Both the position numbers and the translations under genes were made by a program. Source: Ascaris suum (Eukaryota > Nematoda > Chromadorea > Rhabditida > Ascarididae). From it: a stretch of DNA of 64,000 nt. Position 1 is the stretch's first letter, and every line of letters starts with the position of its first letter. The DNA is taken from assembly GCA_013433145.1 (NCBI GenBank), contig CM024180.1, positions 7,382,001 to 7,446,000 on the forward strand, read 5' to 3'. This document shows, piece by piece, positions 33,279-47,500 of the stretch. The notes beneath the pieces are model-generated. The model was given only the letters and a program-made list of their open reading frames with translations, did no database searches and had not been told where the DNA came from.

Positions 33279-33434
33279 GTCAGTATTCCTTTCGCTCTGT
33301 ACATATATATTTTTAAGTATGTGTAAGGCTTAGGCCGAATTAAATGGTGGAGTTGGAGAAAATGCGCGATATTGCAGGCTTCGTTCACTCACTTCCTGAT
33401 TTTTTTTATTGAAAGATAATTCAGTGTTCAGATT

Positions 33435-33444
33435 GGTATTGCAG
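33435..33444 (+). promoter_or_regulatory. Candidate spliced-leader acceptor of the ACF1-like gene
   Basis: Acceptor ggtattgcag ends at 33444, one base before the ATG at 33446. An upstream non-coding cis exon cannot be excluded. Confidence 0.5.
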
Positions 33445-33445
33445 G

Positions 33446-35550
33446 ATGCCAGTGCTCAAAAGAAGGCAGTTTGAAGCGGTGCCATGGCCTCCGAATTTGA
33501 AACCAGATGATTACGTTTTCTACCTGCCGATCACTAACGAGGTCTTCACCACTCATGAGTAGGTTTTGCCTTATTCTTCGTTGATCTTTTGATCGTATAA
33601 CTCAACATAGATCCCTCGGAAAAGCGCTTCCGCTCATATTAGGTGGCATTGGTTTGTTATGAAATTTGCGAAGCATAGCAAATCAGTCCCAGTTATGCCC
33701 TGAGGTGAACACAATCCATAAATGGATATCTCCGTAGTGGAGTCAGAGGAACTAATATTGTTACATTAAGATCTTTGCATGGTCGATTTCCCGTTTGAGC
33801 GATCCGATTGCTATCGAAGCATTCGTCTGTGCGAAATATTTTTATTGAGAGTATCAGTAGAAAGGAATTTAATGGTAAATGAATGTGAAAAAATTGGACT
33901 TATTATCGTTTTATGTTAATTATTTTTGTCGGTGGTATCAAGGGAGGGGTACGCGTTACAATAGAATTTTATTCGTTGGTACTGAGGTACTGATAGTCTT
34001 TATTCCTTTTCCTTTAGCAGAATTTCGAAATTTGGTGAGCTTGTCGATGCGATAAATAATATAATTAATGGTTTAGTAGAAATTGATAGGAATACTTTTT
34101 ATGTGAAAGAGTAATTGTTTTGTGTCGTTTATTACTGCACAAAATTGCTAAGGAGAATAAAAAAATCCGATTGAATCATTTTTAGAGCATTCTTTCAACG
34201 TCAGATAACATTGAATTCAATGGTATGGAGTTGTGAGCGTACCGGTAAAAGTGGTCTCACATACGAGGAGGCACTCGAGTCTGAGAAGAATGCACAGGTC
34301 GTCGCTTTTTCTCTTTTGTTGTTGGTTTTTGGTTTTCTCTCACCTGTTACTCTTTGCATAGCATATCCAAAATTTCTAGTTTGAGACACAAATGGAAAAA
34401 GGGAGGTCTGCCGTGATCTCCGAAGAGGGATGGAGATGAGTCGTACCCAGTATTACTTCAATGTTTGCCAGTGTGGTGGGAGAGGGGGAACTTCGTCGTT
34501 ATTGAGCGAGTGTTCGGGAAAACACATTAAATTATGTGTGGAGGTTCACCGTTGCCGGACTTCTGCAAGCGGGCCACGCATTCTCAGATGAACGGTTATC
34601 GATCTTGCAAAAATGGGCTCCTGTTCAGGGTGCCGTCTCCGTCTTTCCAATGGTTCACTAGATAGCTCGCCGTTTAGCGCAGATGCCCACTTCCCGATGA
34701 GAAATGAAGTGGTTGAAAGCATTCTCTTCCCCAAGAAAGATGGGGTGGTTGGAAGCATCCTCAGGGGCAGATGAGCATCGTTGTCTCTTCCACTTATAAA
34801 ATTTTGTAGGGAAAAGTCCGGAATTTTTTCCGCTCCATTCATTCCCACCTTTTATCCTAGTGCCAATAGGGAGAAGAGATGAGATGTTAATAACCTGCAA
34901 GATTGCCAAGAGGGAGTTTAAAGTTCTGGATGGAAAGGAAGCGCAACGAGAGATTCACTAGGGTCATGTTTTGATCTTTTGCTTTCTTATCGGCTAACAC
35001 AGTGAAAGCTCTTGAAGGAGTCATTAAATTTAAACTTTTGGAGCGCCTGCTGAATGGATGTCGGGAAACTGGGAGGTGGGGTGTTTTTCGCCTCGCGATC
35101 CCCTCTCCTTGCTCTCCCTCTCGACCTGCGCACTGAGGATAGATCTGATTCATGGCGCAAATATCCTGACAAACTCCGTCTGAAAGATGCGGAATTGTAT
35201 AAAACAACTCGCCGGCATCGTTATCGAGGCATCTCTTTGATTTTAAGATAAGGTAAAATAATGTGCACTGCCCAGTTTCAGGAGGCACTGGAAACGTTTC
35301 CGGATTATTTTGGCAGACCAATCCTGTATTTGGTGGAGAACCTGTCTTTACGAGGGAGATTGGATGATCTCGTCAATGATGTCTACTATTTTGTGAAGGA
35401 TCGTTACTTTGTTGGCGAAGAGGTGGCATATATGGACAATCAAAAGAAAAAAAGCGCCCGAGTGTTGAGCGTTTCCTTTGAAGGTGAAGACTTCACTGAT
35501 GCACTCAACGCCGAAAATGTGGCTGATAGCCTAAAGAAGCCGGCTTCTTG
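33446..35550 (+). other. ACF1-like gene, WAC domain exons 1-3
   Basis: Exons 33446-33558, 34186-34297 and 35282-35550. They encode the WAC (WSTF/Acf1/Cbp146) domain, which binds DNA and supports targeting in ACF. Diagnostic strings are DDYVFYLPITNEVF, SMVWSCERTGKSGLTYEEAL and VKDRYFVGEEV. Intron 2 (34298-35281) carries long open frames on the minus strand (34887-35321) that I judge non-coding. Confidence 0.93.
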
Positions 35551-38500
35551 GTATGTCCCATTTAATCTTTGATCGCTTATTTCTCAACGTAGGTGGATGT
35601 ATTAGCAACTTTTCGGTATCTGATTTTAGTCACCTGATTTTTACAATCTTTTCGAGGTAAGAGAGACGCGCCCTCCCCTCCAGCAGGCGTCCTCGAAAGC
35701 TGATTTGGTTTGGAAAGATAAGAAGTAGAGGAAGGCGACGTGGCTCCTTCATCAAAGAGTCATGCGTTTTAACCGCGCTTCTGGGCCCCAGGTTCAGGTA
35801 TTTCGAGTGCATAGATGTCGTCTGGTCATACTGAATTGTAGTTTTCCTGAATGTAGTGTAGCATCCGAAGAGAGATAACGTCTACTGCTTCAACTGGAGT
35901 ACGTCAAAAGGGCAGCGACATCTTTTGTAGCAGAAGAGTGTGTCGGCGCTACTGAAGTGGTCTTTATTTCAGATCATACGGTGGTTCGATAATGATTCTA
36001 TGTCGAACTTGAGATGTACTCATTGTTTTATAGAAGAATGAGATTTATGGATAGCTATTTAATAGAACGACGTTGCAACATATTTTCTTTAGTGCTTTCC
36101 CCTAGTGGAGAATGTTTACGTTCACGGGATTGGGTATTGCCATAATTGCCATTAGTGGATAATATAGATTTAAGAATAGAGTGGTGTCATCATGTTCTGC
36201 TCACGTTTTGAGCGCCGTCTTAGTGGCAAAATTAGGTGAATTCTCTGAAAGGAATTATGTTTTTTATTGCTGTTGGTGAATTTTATCAAAGACATTGAAT
36301 TTCATCGTACGGGATGATGGATTGGCATTGCATATGTATTTCTAAAATAATGTCACTTCATTGCTTCCTTTTTGTTTTTCCCACTATCTTTGATGTCAGT
36401 TGAATTATTTATGGCCTGACATGGCCTGAATTATTTACTGTTTTTAAAAAAATAGTGTTCATTAATTACCACCGATTGTGGGATCTATGACCTGATAATC
36501 GGTGATGTTGGAAAGACAACTTGAGGGAGGGATTTGAATGGCGACGTGACAACAAGTCGTTTTTTAAACCATTCTTCTTGTGGTAGGTGGGGAGGGAGAG
36601 GTGGTCTCCCTCATCGCTTTCAATTTCATTAGGGTGCAATATCAAAGTGTGAAGGTAACGACTTTGTTTAGTACGAAACGAGGCGAACTGCGTATGGGAT
36701 CACCTGAAAATTATGCTTATACAGTGCAGATAATTGGTGAAGGCGGATTAGAAGACGATAGTGGAGTACGCGAAAAAGTTACACACAATGACTTATCGTA
36801 GGTTTTATTTTCCATTCTTTTTTGCATTTATTGCAGGGTTGTTTTGCACTTTTATGTATTGCAAAGCATTTTCTTTGCAATGCACCTGAAATTAATTTTT
36901 TTAAACTTCCTGTTTCCTTTCTTGCAATTCTTTCCTCACTCTGCTAACCGAAGGAGAGAGAAGGGAAGAGCTTTTCGAGCTGTCTTTCAACTCTAAGCTC
37001 TTTTTGAAAAATGAAGCAGCGCTTCTTTCCAAGCCCTTCTCCTCTTTTCTTCACTCATATAAAATCTATAATTGGTTTTTCCAATTGAAAAAAATCCAAG
37101 GTAATTTAAAATAAAAAGGTTGTGAATTTAATTCATTGTCTTTTCAAAAAATTTGCTGGTTGAAGGGGGGGGGGGGGGGTGAACCAATGCGTTTTTATTT
37201 TGCTGCAGTGAACTCGTTAGCCAAAAGTAATGACCGTAGCCAACTAAAAGCTTCTTACATTTTCTTTTCGTTAAAAGTTCTCTTGGTAGTTCGCAAAAAG
37301 AACTGTTCGTAAAGAAAGAAGGAAAAACGTGGAGTGGGAGCCAATCCATCTATATAATCCATTGATATCGTATGAAGAGCGATAATGATGCGGTGATTTC
37401 TGACATGGGTATATGCGACGCTCACTGCTTCTCAATGTCCCTTTGCATCGTTCTCTTATTTGTAGTCTTTTTTATGAAAGATGGAGTGTCGTTTTTTATT
37501 GATAATATTTGGATTTATTGGCTAGAAATGCTTAGATGCATAAATTTTTGTTATGAAGAGTCGACATTATTGCAGACGAACAAGAACGGTCTCATCTCGA
37601 TCGAGGTTGAAGCTTTTCTTGAAAAATTCATGCAAGCCAAATGGTGAACGTCTCACTGTAAAGGTAACTTTTTGAATATTTTATTTTGTATTATAGTTTG
37701 AAAATTAAAGCAATTTAATCGGTTCGTTGATTGTTTTGATAAGTTTCCATTTCAAGCTATTTTCGGATGCATAGAATAATTAGACGGCTAATTTACGGTG
37801 ATGGTGATTGCTAAAATGTGAGGGCAAGAGATCTAGTAACCGAAATCAAGGGAAGAACTTAATATCGGACCGGTATCTAGCGCAAGAGCCTCTTTCGCTT
37901 TAACAGGTGTATATACGTTGTTGATGTTTACAGGTGTAATAAGGTGGGGAATGTTTTTTAGAAAGCATTGATAGATGAATATGGATTGGAAGAACTTTCG
38001 TGGAATGATGTGTTTGGAGGTCCTTTGGCAATATTTCCACGTACTCCACTAATGCCTCGTGGTCCTCCCAAAGGAACACCCCGACCACCACGAAAGACCG
38101 ATGGTAAGCGCTTTTGGCAATTTTCTGTCACTGGGTACCTTTTTCCTGACAATTTGACGCTATATGTTTCTGCGTTGTGGAAAGCAACGTTTAACCGAAA
38201 TGTTCAAAGAGGGACATTCGGAGGGGATTATATCGTTGAGGATATCGATGCAAGCTTCGTCAAATAGCCTCACGTCTGATCGGGAATTGAGAGGTATATG
38301 TGGGGCCCTTGCAGAGTGCACTAGTTAGCTTTTGAGTCCTCTTGGTTATTATTCTTTAATATATCTAACTGAATTGTTTAATCTGATGCTCGATTCAGTT
38401 CTTTTATTAGCGGTTCCAATAAGTTTCTTTGTATTTAATCGTTTCTGTAGGTCTAAAATATTGTCGAACATAAAATCGATAAATCTTGTAAATCAGTTCC

Positions 38501-41500
38501 AGAGGGCAGTAAGGTCTATGATGATATACGAGTGGGTCCGAGGTATTGGAGTCATATAAGGAGATCATTCATGTGTTTTCATGAAACGCCGTTGCATTCT
38601 CATTTGTATTTCATTAGTTGTATTTATATATGCGGTGTTCCTTTTCCCTCATTGATGACATCTTTTTTGTCACTAATTTATTCATTACGGTGTTTCTGAG
38701 GATCTCCATTTGCATTTACACTGATCGTTGGTTGGTTCGTATAGTGCTGAAATATATAGGATAATATATCTGTGCTTTCCAGTATTCTATATGACTGAAG
38801 TAGTATTGGAGAATTTCCGAATTAAGCTCCCTGGGGTGACAAATTCGTACATAGGTATAACGCTTAGAATGCAAGCTGTAGAATGTGGGGTAACACTGTG
38901 GTACCTAACCTTTGCTTTCTACTCGTAACATCATAGCTTGATACGTCATTGGATGCAGGTAAAATTAGTTGGAACGCAAAGGCTGCACCCACAGCTTGTA
39001 ATGTCCACACTTCACTACTGCTTATTTCTGGAGTATTTTTTAACTTTTATTTTATAGTGCAACCTTATTTTGTAATACTTTTGCAGCAACAGTTTGCTTG
39101 CAGATTGAAAGTTCATGTACAGTATATAAATACAGCTGTACCTTTCGCAGTTTGAACTGTATCATTGGCGATTAGGTAGGGCAATTACAAGGAATCTCAA
39201 TATCTTGTAATGTGCAGTTTATAAAAAAGGAGAGCAAGGGGAAGAGGTCAGTGGAAGATTAGTGGAAATATGGGAGAGATTGAGAGGAGTAGAAGGGAAA
39301 CACAGGTGTAAAAACAAAGACCACCACTTCGACCTCGTTAGTAGTTGTGTGCACGTCTCTTGCTTGTGTCAGCCTCGTTTAACCTTCTCCGTCCAGCGTT
39401 AATTTCGCTTTCGTTTTTCTCTTTGAGTGCTTCCACTCATCTCTCTCTTTAGTTATATCCCTAAAATCTTTCGCCATTCTCGTTTTTCTTGTCAAATCTC
39501 ACTTTTTGAACGTTTTCTTACTGCACGCCGTTCTGATAGTTTCTGGTGATATCTCTTGATGTGTTGCTTAATGAGCTCACGAAAGCGTTGGTGGAGAGTG
39601 TACAAAATGCATGCTCGGTTTGGCGAAGTTTTAAAGGTTGTTAGTGCTGTGAGTATCAAAACGATTGCGCGGTCAGTGGAACCCGTCAGGAGGTGAATGC
39701 TGTGAAATATTATTTCTGCTCTATTTATAGAAATAGTTTTTAACCTTGTCGTCGTAAACTGCTTTTCCCTGAAGTAATTGTGCATTTTAACCTCTCGTGG
39801 ATGCAATTGCAGTTGAAGTTTTTCCTCGGGCATTATTCTCCTTTCCTCTTGCTGTTTTTTACACTCCCAACAGGTCTGCTCCAATTTTTAGTCTTGACGT
39901 GAGGTAGGGGAGGGGGAGATTCGATACCAGTATACTTTTCATATGAATATTGAAATATTGGATAGCACTTTTCAATACTGAAAAACTCGTAAAAGTTTTC
40001 TATTGCTTTCAGGCTTTCACTTGCGAGGTGAACACCACTGTGATTAGAAAACGGGATCGTTTTAGATATACCAGTGCCTGCGGAAATATACCACCTATTT
40101 GCAGCGTCTGTCATATTTGTCGGTTTAGATATACCACTTATACCAGTGCCTGCGGAAAAAGTTGAGAAACCAGAAGCGGGAGTGGAAAATATTCCGAATG
40201 GCACTCTAGTCGAGCAACAACCAGCGAAGAAACCTCGAGGACGGCCGAAAGGATCGGTGAATGCGCAAAAACGTATCAATAACGCATCTGAAGGAAGTGT
40301 TAGCGCACAGAAGGCATCTGCGAAACTAACCAAGAAAAAGACTGATAAGGCGAAAAGTGAAAAGCTTCGAAGAGAGGTTAGTATTATTGATTGGTTTTTC
40401 ATGAGGGAAATTTGATTGGAGTCAACAAATATAAATATAAATATTAGAAAGAGGGGAGGAAATATTGCACTTCATGTCCAGTTATGTACCTTTTTCGGTA
40501 TGACTTTATGATAGAGTGGTGATAACTTCAAGACAACATTAAGTATTTGAACGACGTTTAGATAGAAAAACAGCAAGAAGAACTGCAAACGACATTCCAA
40601 CAAGCTCGTCGCGTTGGTTTGGAAGGTATATCGCGATGGGAGCAGGAAGAGCGTCTACTTTCGTTGGATGATATTGCCGAGCTGAAGCAAGCTATCCGTA
40701 CTGCTAGGGAACAGGTCCGCTTACTCTAGCATTTTTTAAAAAGTTGTTTCTTCACTGTATTTATAAGTTTTTGATATTATTGCACTGACTTTTAATTGAT
40801 TTGATTGTAATGACTCAGAGGTAATGGCAGAATAAATCTGTAAAAGAAAGAAGTTTGAAGTCATGGATTTGGATAATATTGCATTGATCGCAATTTCACT
40901 TCAAGAATGCTGGTTTATTTGTTTAGTTGATGATCTAATTAGGACATCGCATTGGAAACGAAGAATTTGGATTCATTTTGGTACTGGAAGTTCTGCGTAT
41001 TTTCTTGGAATATGAAAAGATTTAATGAAGAAGATCGGAAGGCGTTTCGCTTTGAGCATTATTAATGGCGGCAATTTGTAGAATCTGTTTTCGACAAAAT
41101 AATATTCAAATGCATTGTTTCACGTTGAAATTATTGCAATGCATAATTTATTCTCCAGATATTTGAGCGATCGACGAGGTAACTTGTTGTTTGCTTTGTT
41201 TTTTATAGTTAACGAAAATAAGTTTGCAAAGGGGGACAAACGATTAGCGTTTTGACTTTTGGCTAAAGATATGATTCGTTTCACGTGAAGCATTTATTTT
41301 ATTTCTTGGTGAAGGTGTGGTTTCTGCAGGAAAGGGAGCGTGCACGAGAGGCAAAACAAAGGGAAAGGGAGATTCTAGTGGAATGGCGAAAACAACGTGA
41401 TGATGTCGCTTGTGATGATCTCAAGGTTAGCACTTGTGCATTCTTTTTTCCACGGATTCGTTCATCTATATTCCATGTTGAGGTGAAGCTCATTGTGAGA

Positions 41501-44500
41501 GTGCAAGCAATTAAAGAAAGAAAAGGTTAATAGAAGTAGCGCAGATGTGCTTGCTGTCAGAATTTTTCTCTGGCTGTATGTGTCTGTATGTGTGCTTTTA
41601 TTGTTTGATGGTCGCCGTAAGAAGTGAGGGGTTGAGGGAGTGGATGCGCATTAATGTCGATAGATGATATGATCATTGCGAGAAAGTAACCCTTCTTTGA
41701 GGTGATCTTCTATTTTATTTCATTTAAAATCCCACTTCTCTTTATTAATTTGTATTGCGAGATACCTTATTGAAATGAAGGATGTTTAATAGTCCGCTAA
41801 AGTAAGCGGTTTGTGATTGAACAGATGGACTACGAGGTAGGTAAATGGAGGTGAACCAGCACTCGTGTGAATTGTTTTAGAATAATCTCGCTGTATGCGA
41901 GCTTTCATTGTAAACCTGAGCTTTAATTTTCATTTTAGACCTAAGCACCATAAGTTTTGTTGTTGGGTGAGGCTAAGAAAGAGAGTTCTAGTTTCTATGA
42001 AAATTTGAGCATTCATATGTTGTTGTTTTTGAAGAGGTTGTGAATTTAATTTCAGGTTTTACCCGTTTTACGAGCTCTTCATCTGCCTGATTGGATCTCA
42101 GAGGATGAGTTTAGTGATCTACTTAGTATCTATCAGTTCTTTCAAGCGTTCTCTGAAATTCTACCTGTTAAAGAGGTAATCAGTAAGTATGTTTATTGAA
42201 GTTTTCAGATTTATTGTAGATCATTTGTTTGATTTTTTGATCGTAATGTTTGTTTGATGGGGAGGGAAGGAGGAAGATTATAAATCCTTGTCTTTTTTGG
42301 ATGAAGACCGAAAAGCGTTATGGATCTCGGTTAATTTATTGACGTATTCTTCAAAATAGCTAGCATTGCTCCATTTTGAGGGCCTATTCAACCCGCTCAG
42401 GTTGAGAGTTGGAAATTCGTTAGTTCTTTTTTTGGAGGAGGGGGGAGGGAGGGAGCGGAGGAATGAAATGGGTTTCAGTGGTTGCCGTAATGATTTCTTT
42501 GGAAGGGAACCTTGTCGCTTAGGCGTCTTGTTTTATAGTTCGTTTAATTGTTGTTTATTGTGGGAATAGCGTTTCATATTCTCACGGGAACTGAAATACT
42601 TTATAGCAGTGTTGTTCATTGTCTTATTTTATGCAAGACGATCAGGAAAATACTGAACATGAGTTGTTTTATCAGACACCACTATTTACATGTGCAAATT
42701 TTTGTTAATGTAAGGTGTCTAGATGATGTGTTGAAGGTGCGCAATACGTCAAGAGTGACGTTCTCGGATGTGGTGAGAGCGGTGCGGAGTAGTGATCCTC
42801 GATCGGCGGTTTTTGTCGAACTGATGCATGTATTGTTGATGGCGAAGACGGAGCGTGGCAACGAGGAGGACGGAGATGAAGGTAATATTTCCACATTTAT
42901 ATGCCTTCTCATTTTGATTCGCCTTAGTCAAAGCTGCCTTATACTGCTAACCGCCTTTTCGCTAAATAGAGGGGATATGTCTCTGGCAATTCCGCTTTTA
43001 TGCGGAAGGGGAGGGAGGGGGGGGGTGTGAGCCAGTTGCAGGAGATCTCAGTCATCCTTGCTCTTAAGTGAGGCCTTCGTAATTTCCAGGCCTCTTGGGA
43101 ACGCCTTACGCTTTCTTGTATAAGCAGACAATGTGGGTGGTAGGAAGCAAGACAGATGAATTGCATCGTGCATGACTGCAGTTAACGTTAGTGAGAGCTG
43201 ATATATTGCATAAGGTAATGGAACGTTTTGTAAGGAGCAGAATGCGTACTCTAATCTCGAGATCTTGAACCGTTCTTTTATACGCGTACCTCACGTCATG
43301 CAGGCCATTTTGCTTCATGCTTTCAATGATGTACCTGAGGATATCGGATAGGACGATGCAAAGACGGGGAAATGGTTTTGTTTTTGCCCATTCCGCGTGA
43401 AGTAAAGTAGTGACACCTAGCGGTAGTGGTTATCGAAATTTTCAAATGATTTCAAAGAGTCCCGAGCGATGGTCTTCCTTCTGACGCCCTCTTCGTCTTA
43501 AGTTCCCTGCTGTGAAGGACGTTCTGTTCATTGCTTGCTAGTCGATTGGGTCGGAATGCTCCACGCGGAAATGCTAGACACGATAAGAAATCAAACTCGG
43601 CAAGAGATATTTACTAATAAGGGGGTGTCTAACGGTGGCATTTCTTTGATAACGACTGGCATGGCACTCTATAAAGAATATTTTCATTTCCATTGGGGCT
43701 TTGTTCGCTGTTGATAGGTGATCGCAATTGAGATTTTAAGTTGCCATTCTGTTGTATTACTTGGTGAACGGTTTAGTTGTGGTTTAGTTTACTTCAGTTT
43801 CCACTCTATTCTTCTTTTATTTGGAAGTTTTGTTGCTCATGAAGGTCGTCTTTGTTTGAATTTTAGTTTAAAATGAGAACTGGCAAGCTTTTCCGGAAAA
43901 TCGATTCGGGTTATGTCCTTGAGATTTTGCGATGGAGATGCTAAGGAGGTTTATGGGTTTTTTAAAAGCCTTCTTGCCGCTTGTTTTGTTATATATACGA
44001 TTGGAATTTTTTTATTTTACTGCGATGGACAGCATTGAGTAATTATGTGTCCCGAGTCGAAATCATGTTTCTGATCGTTACCATATTCTTACCATTCACT
44101 GCTCCACCCGATCTTTCCAATTTGAAGGTGCCTGAATGTTTTCTGGTTGAATAGGGAGCATTTATTTTGCGGGATTTTCGTTAAGAGGCCACTTCTTCGT
44201 GGGATGTTTCAGTTATTGATTTATTGTCGTGAATCAATGAATCTAGTTTCAGTGGATCTGTCTAATAAAGAGGAACTTCCGATGGATACCAATACTGATC
44301 TCGATAATAAGGTTCATGGAGAGCGAATACGGCAGGCGACTGCATTCCATGAGAGTGTACGACTGACGCATGGTAAGTGAATTCCTTTTGATGGTGGACA
44401 TTTGTGATATTGTTATGTCACCTTTTTGGATGGGTATGGCGTTAGAGGTTTTTAAAGAATCCGTTCATAAGAGGGAAATAATAAAGAACATTTTTATTTC

Positions 44501-47500
44501 CGGACGAAGGACCGGTTCTAATAGACATCAGAACTTACCATTTCAAGTGGAAGATTAAAGAAGTTGACGTTCGATAAGATGAAAGAGTGCTGTTCAGGGA
44601 AGTTAGGGGCGGAGAGGGAGGGGGCAGGAATGCACAGAGCTCCATTCTTTTTTTTATGCCACCAGTATAAAATATTCGAAATAAATGCTTTGTAATTTTG
44701 TAGGAGTGAGCGCTCGACACCTGCCTATAGATTGGATGACAATGACTGAGGTATTACGGATCTCGCTAATGTCATCGGGCTATTTCACGGGTCCGGGTAC
44801 GCATCGTTTCCGGTTGTTTAGCCGTGGAGCGGTACATTTCTTCGAGGATGAAGGTTTCGTATTTGCGAATTCAAATCCCAATGCAATGAAAACACTCGAA
44901 AAGGTTTATTCTTTATTGTGTCATTATTGGCGATTCATTTTTTTTTTTGGTATTTAATTCCACCGTAAGACCAATCTACCTGTAACTTGAGTCATATGTA
45001 AATCATATGTTTATGAGTCCGTGATGTTGGTAGGATCGATGTCCGTTGAAATATGCATTCACGTTTCATTACACCTTTATTAGCTTGTTGATTTAAAGTA
45101 AACGCAGGTATGCTGCTCTTGATATGAGCATGGCCATGTTCAATTAATGTGTGATTTTTTGTTGGTGTTAGCACCAGTAGACACTAGAAATTGTGCACGC
45201 TTGCAGGTTGCATTGCGTTAATAAAACGTAGCGCATTTTTGCGGTGATCAGAGGTGTACGTCTTCTACCTGTCTAACTTTTTATGTTGTGAGGGAAAAAG
45301 TCGGTCTTCTGGTTTTTAGGCTCGAGCTGAGCGATGCAACATGTGACTTCGATGGGGGTGAGAATTATTTCGTGGTTCACTGCTACTAAAGTGGTATATT
45401 CAAATGATTACTTAAGAGATTATGCGTCATGTTTATTTTTAGCTAAAGCAATGATTTTAGGTTAATTTTAGGTTGATGTCACAGGGCGTTGTTACCTTTT
45501 GAATAATTGATTTCTTTTGTAGAAAACGGTATTCGACTTAAAGCCATGCGAAAGATTGGCGATCTTCAAGGTGCTTATTCAGCAATTAAGCAGCTATAAC
45601 AAATTCCGCGCTTTGACGGATGAACGAATTATGGCGTTATTCGATTTGAAACGAGAGTTGAAGGCACTTCGCAATTGGGACATGAATCAGGTTTTTGTTT
45701 GAGAGTAGCAGCTTACATTCCCGGTTTTTACCATTCGGGTTGCATTTCCGGTTTTTTCATTCATAAAATTTCTAAAGGTGAGAAATTTTTTGCATTTTAA
45801 AATTTGCCATCGTATTATAGCAGAAAAAACCGATTTGTACAGTCGGTTTTAGAAAACTTTACTACAACGTTGTTGGAAAACTTCATGAGAAAGTGGAAAA
45901 TTTGTCATTTTGAACGGAATATTTCTGTGGAATATGAAAGTATAGTTGAAAGTGAGTACGATTACTCGCATTTAACGGATTTGAGCTGCAGGAAAAAGAG
46001 GCGAGGGAAGCTCGATTAGTTCGCGAGTATGAAGCGGAGCAGATTGAAGAGCATGGTGAGGCTGCGAGAGTTGATTTGCCCGAGAGACCAAAGCCATCGC
46101 ATGATTCGGTTCTGTTGAGCAACTACCTGCGCATGACCAGAGAGGGACTCACTAGCAGGCGTGATGACAAAAGTGCGCAGGTCAAACAGGTCGACCTTTG
46201 CCTTTTCCTTTCCTACTTTTATTTTTTGTTGTTAATACTCCTTGTTTAGTTTTGCTCATTTTGTTTAACAAAAGCTGATGGCTTGAATCCTGGGGTGCTT
46301 TCGATGTGTTCTCTTCTTTCACATTATCTGTCACTGTTGACATTTAAACCGTGAAGGCGGATAGGGGCATACACAGATCACATTCATAGAGCAGGTATTC
46401 TTTCATAGAACGATCACCTTATAAAGCTCTTTTGTCAGGTGTGCCTCTATGGTGATATCGTAGAAACTGGAGAGAAGTCGCATGATGGGCGATAGGTTTG
46501 TGATGTTAATCTCACTGGAGATTTGTGACATGAACTCACATCAGGAAAGGCTAAAGACTTGTGTTATTAATTTTGAATATTTTTTCAGATTTTGTTAACT
46601 GGAGTCGCTTATGGAGAGTTGGATGAGGGTGAAATAGGTGAGGCAAGGTCGATGCAGAAGGAATTGGTTCGAGCGAAAGAGAATGAACTCGTCAACCAGA
46701 TCTATGATCTACATTGTAAGTAAAGAGGTCTCGAGTGTGGCACTAATCTAGGGTCTGATGTACAACGTCGAGTTCATATGCTTAATACGCGGTTGAGGCT
46801 AGTGCTTATTGAACGCTCTATCAAAAAAAATGTAAACATTGCAGACGGCTGTCACTTTGCCTCAGGGTCTTGAGTGTGGCAATAAACTAGAGTCTGATAT
46901 TTGGCAACCCCAAACGTTGAAAAACAGTATACAGCGATGGTTGGGAGAAGGAAATCGAAATAAAGCATGCTGTGTTATGGGGATTGACTTGAAGATGGTG
47001 ACAGACAGACTTCAGGAACCTCCAAGTGTACTTTTCGCAGACCTGGAGCTGTCACAAGTGCTAGAATAACTGCAGCTGTAGTATGTTCTTAAGTAATCTC
47101 CGAGAACCATAGAGTTTGCAAGGTTAAAAAACAAAAGCAAAGTGGTGTTTTTTTGAAACCTTACAATTAAGTTGTAGTAGTACATTTTTAGTATTAATGA
47201 TGGGAGAGAAATGTGCGCTGATAAGGGTATTTGGGCTTAAGTTTATGAAGGAAATGGAATCTGATAGCTGAATGCTGGTCCTGTTTATTTCAGCAAGTTG
47301 TGGCTATTGTCTGGGACGCGATCGGGCATTTCGTTCGTATTGGTTTCTTGACTCTCTTTCGTTACTGCTCGTCGAGAATGCGAGTTGCGCCGATGAAGTG
47401 GGACCATGTTGTGGAGCAACTCCTCTCGATAAGGTCTCATTTGTTCTAAGTGCATTTGCGAGCGATACTCTGGGAAGAAGTGTCACCTGCACCATTTAGC

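Larger units (their letters stand above)
25375..33434. other. Intergenic region between nle-1 and the ACF1-like gene
   Basis: About 8 kb with no confidently assigned gene. It contains the nle-1 3' UTR, an AT-rich stretch to about 26.75 kb, a more GC-rich coding-like tract (26.8-30.2 kb, listed separately), dispersed-repeat-like sequence (about 30.9-31.6 kb), tandem repeats at 31.9 and 33.2 kb and two poly-G runs. Confidence 0.55.

Noticed and set aside
34887..35321. 144-codon open frame on the minus strand
   Set aside because: It overlaps ACF1-like intron 2 and the start of exon 3, has no domain and no splice-site or start-context support.
37372..37647. Alternative reading of ACF1-like exon 5 giving TNKNGLISIEVEAFLEKF
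   Set aside because: It breaks phase with both neighbours and ends in a stop; the phase-2 reading gives LKLFLKNSCKPNGERLTVK, which matches BAZ1A.
39833..40402. 189-codon open frame on the minus strand
   Set aside because: Its 5' part is the antisense shadow of ACF1-like exon 7 (40129-40376).
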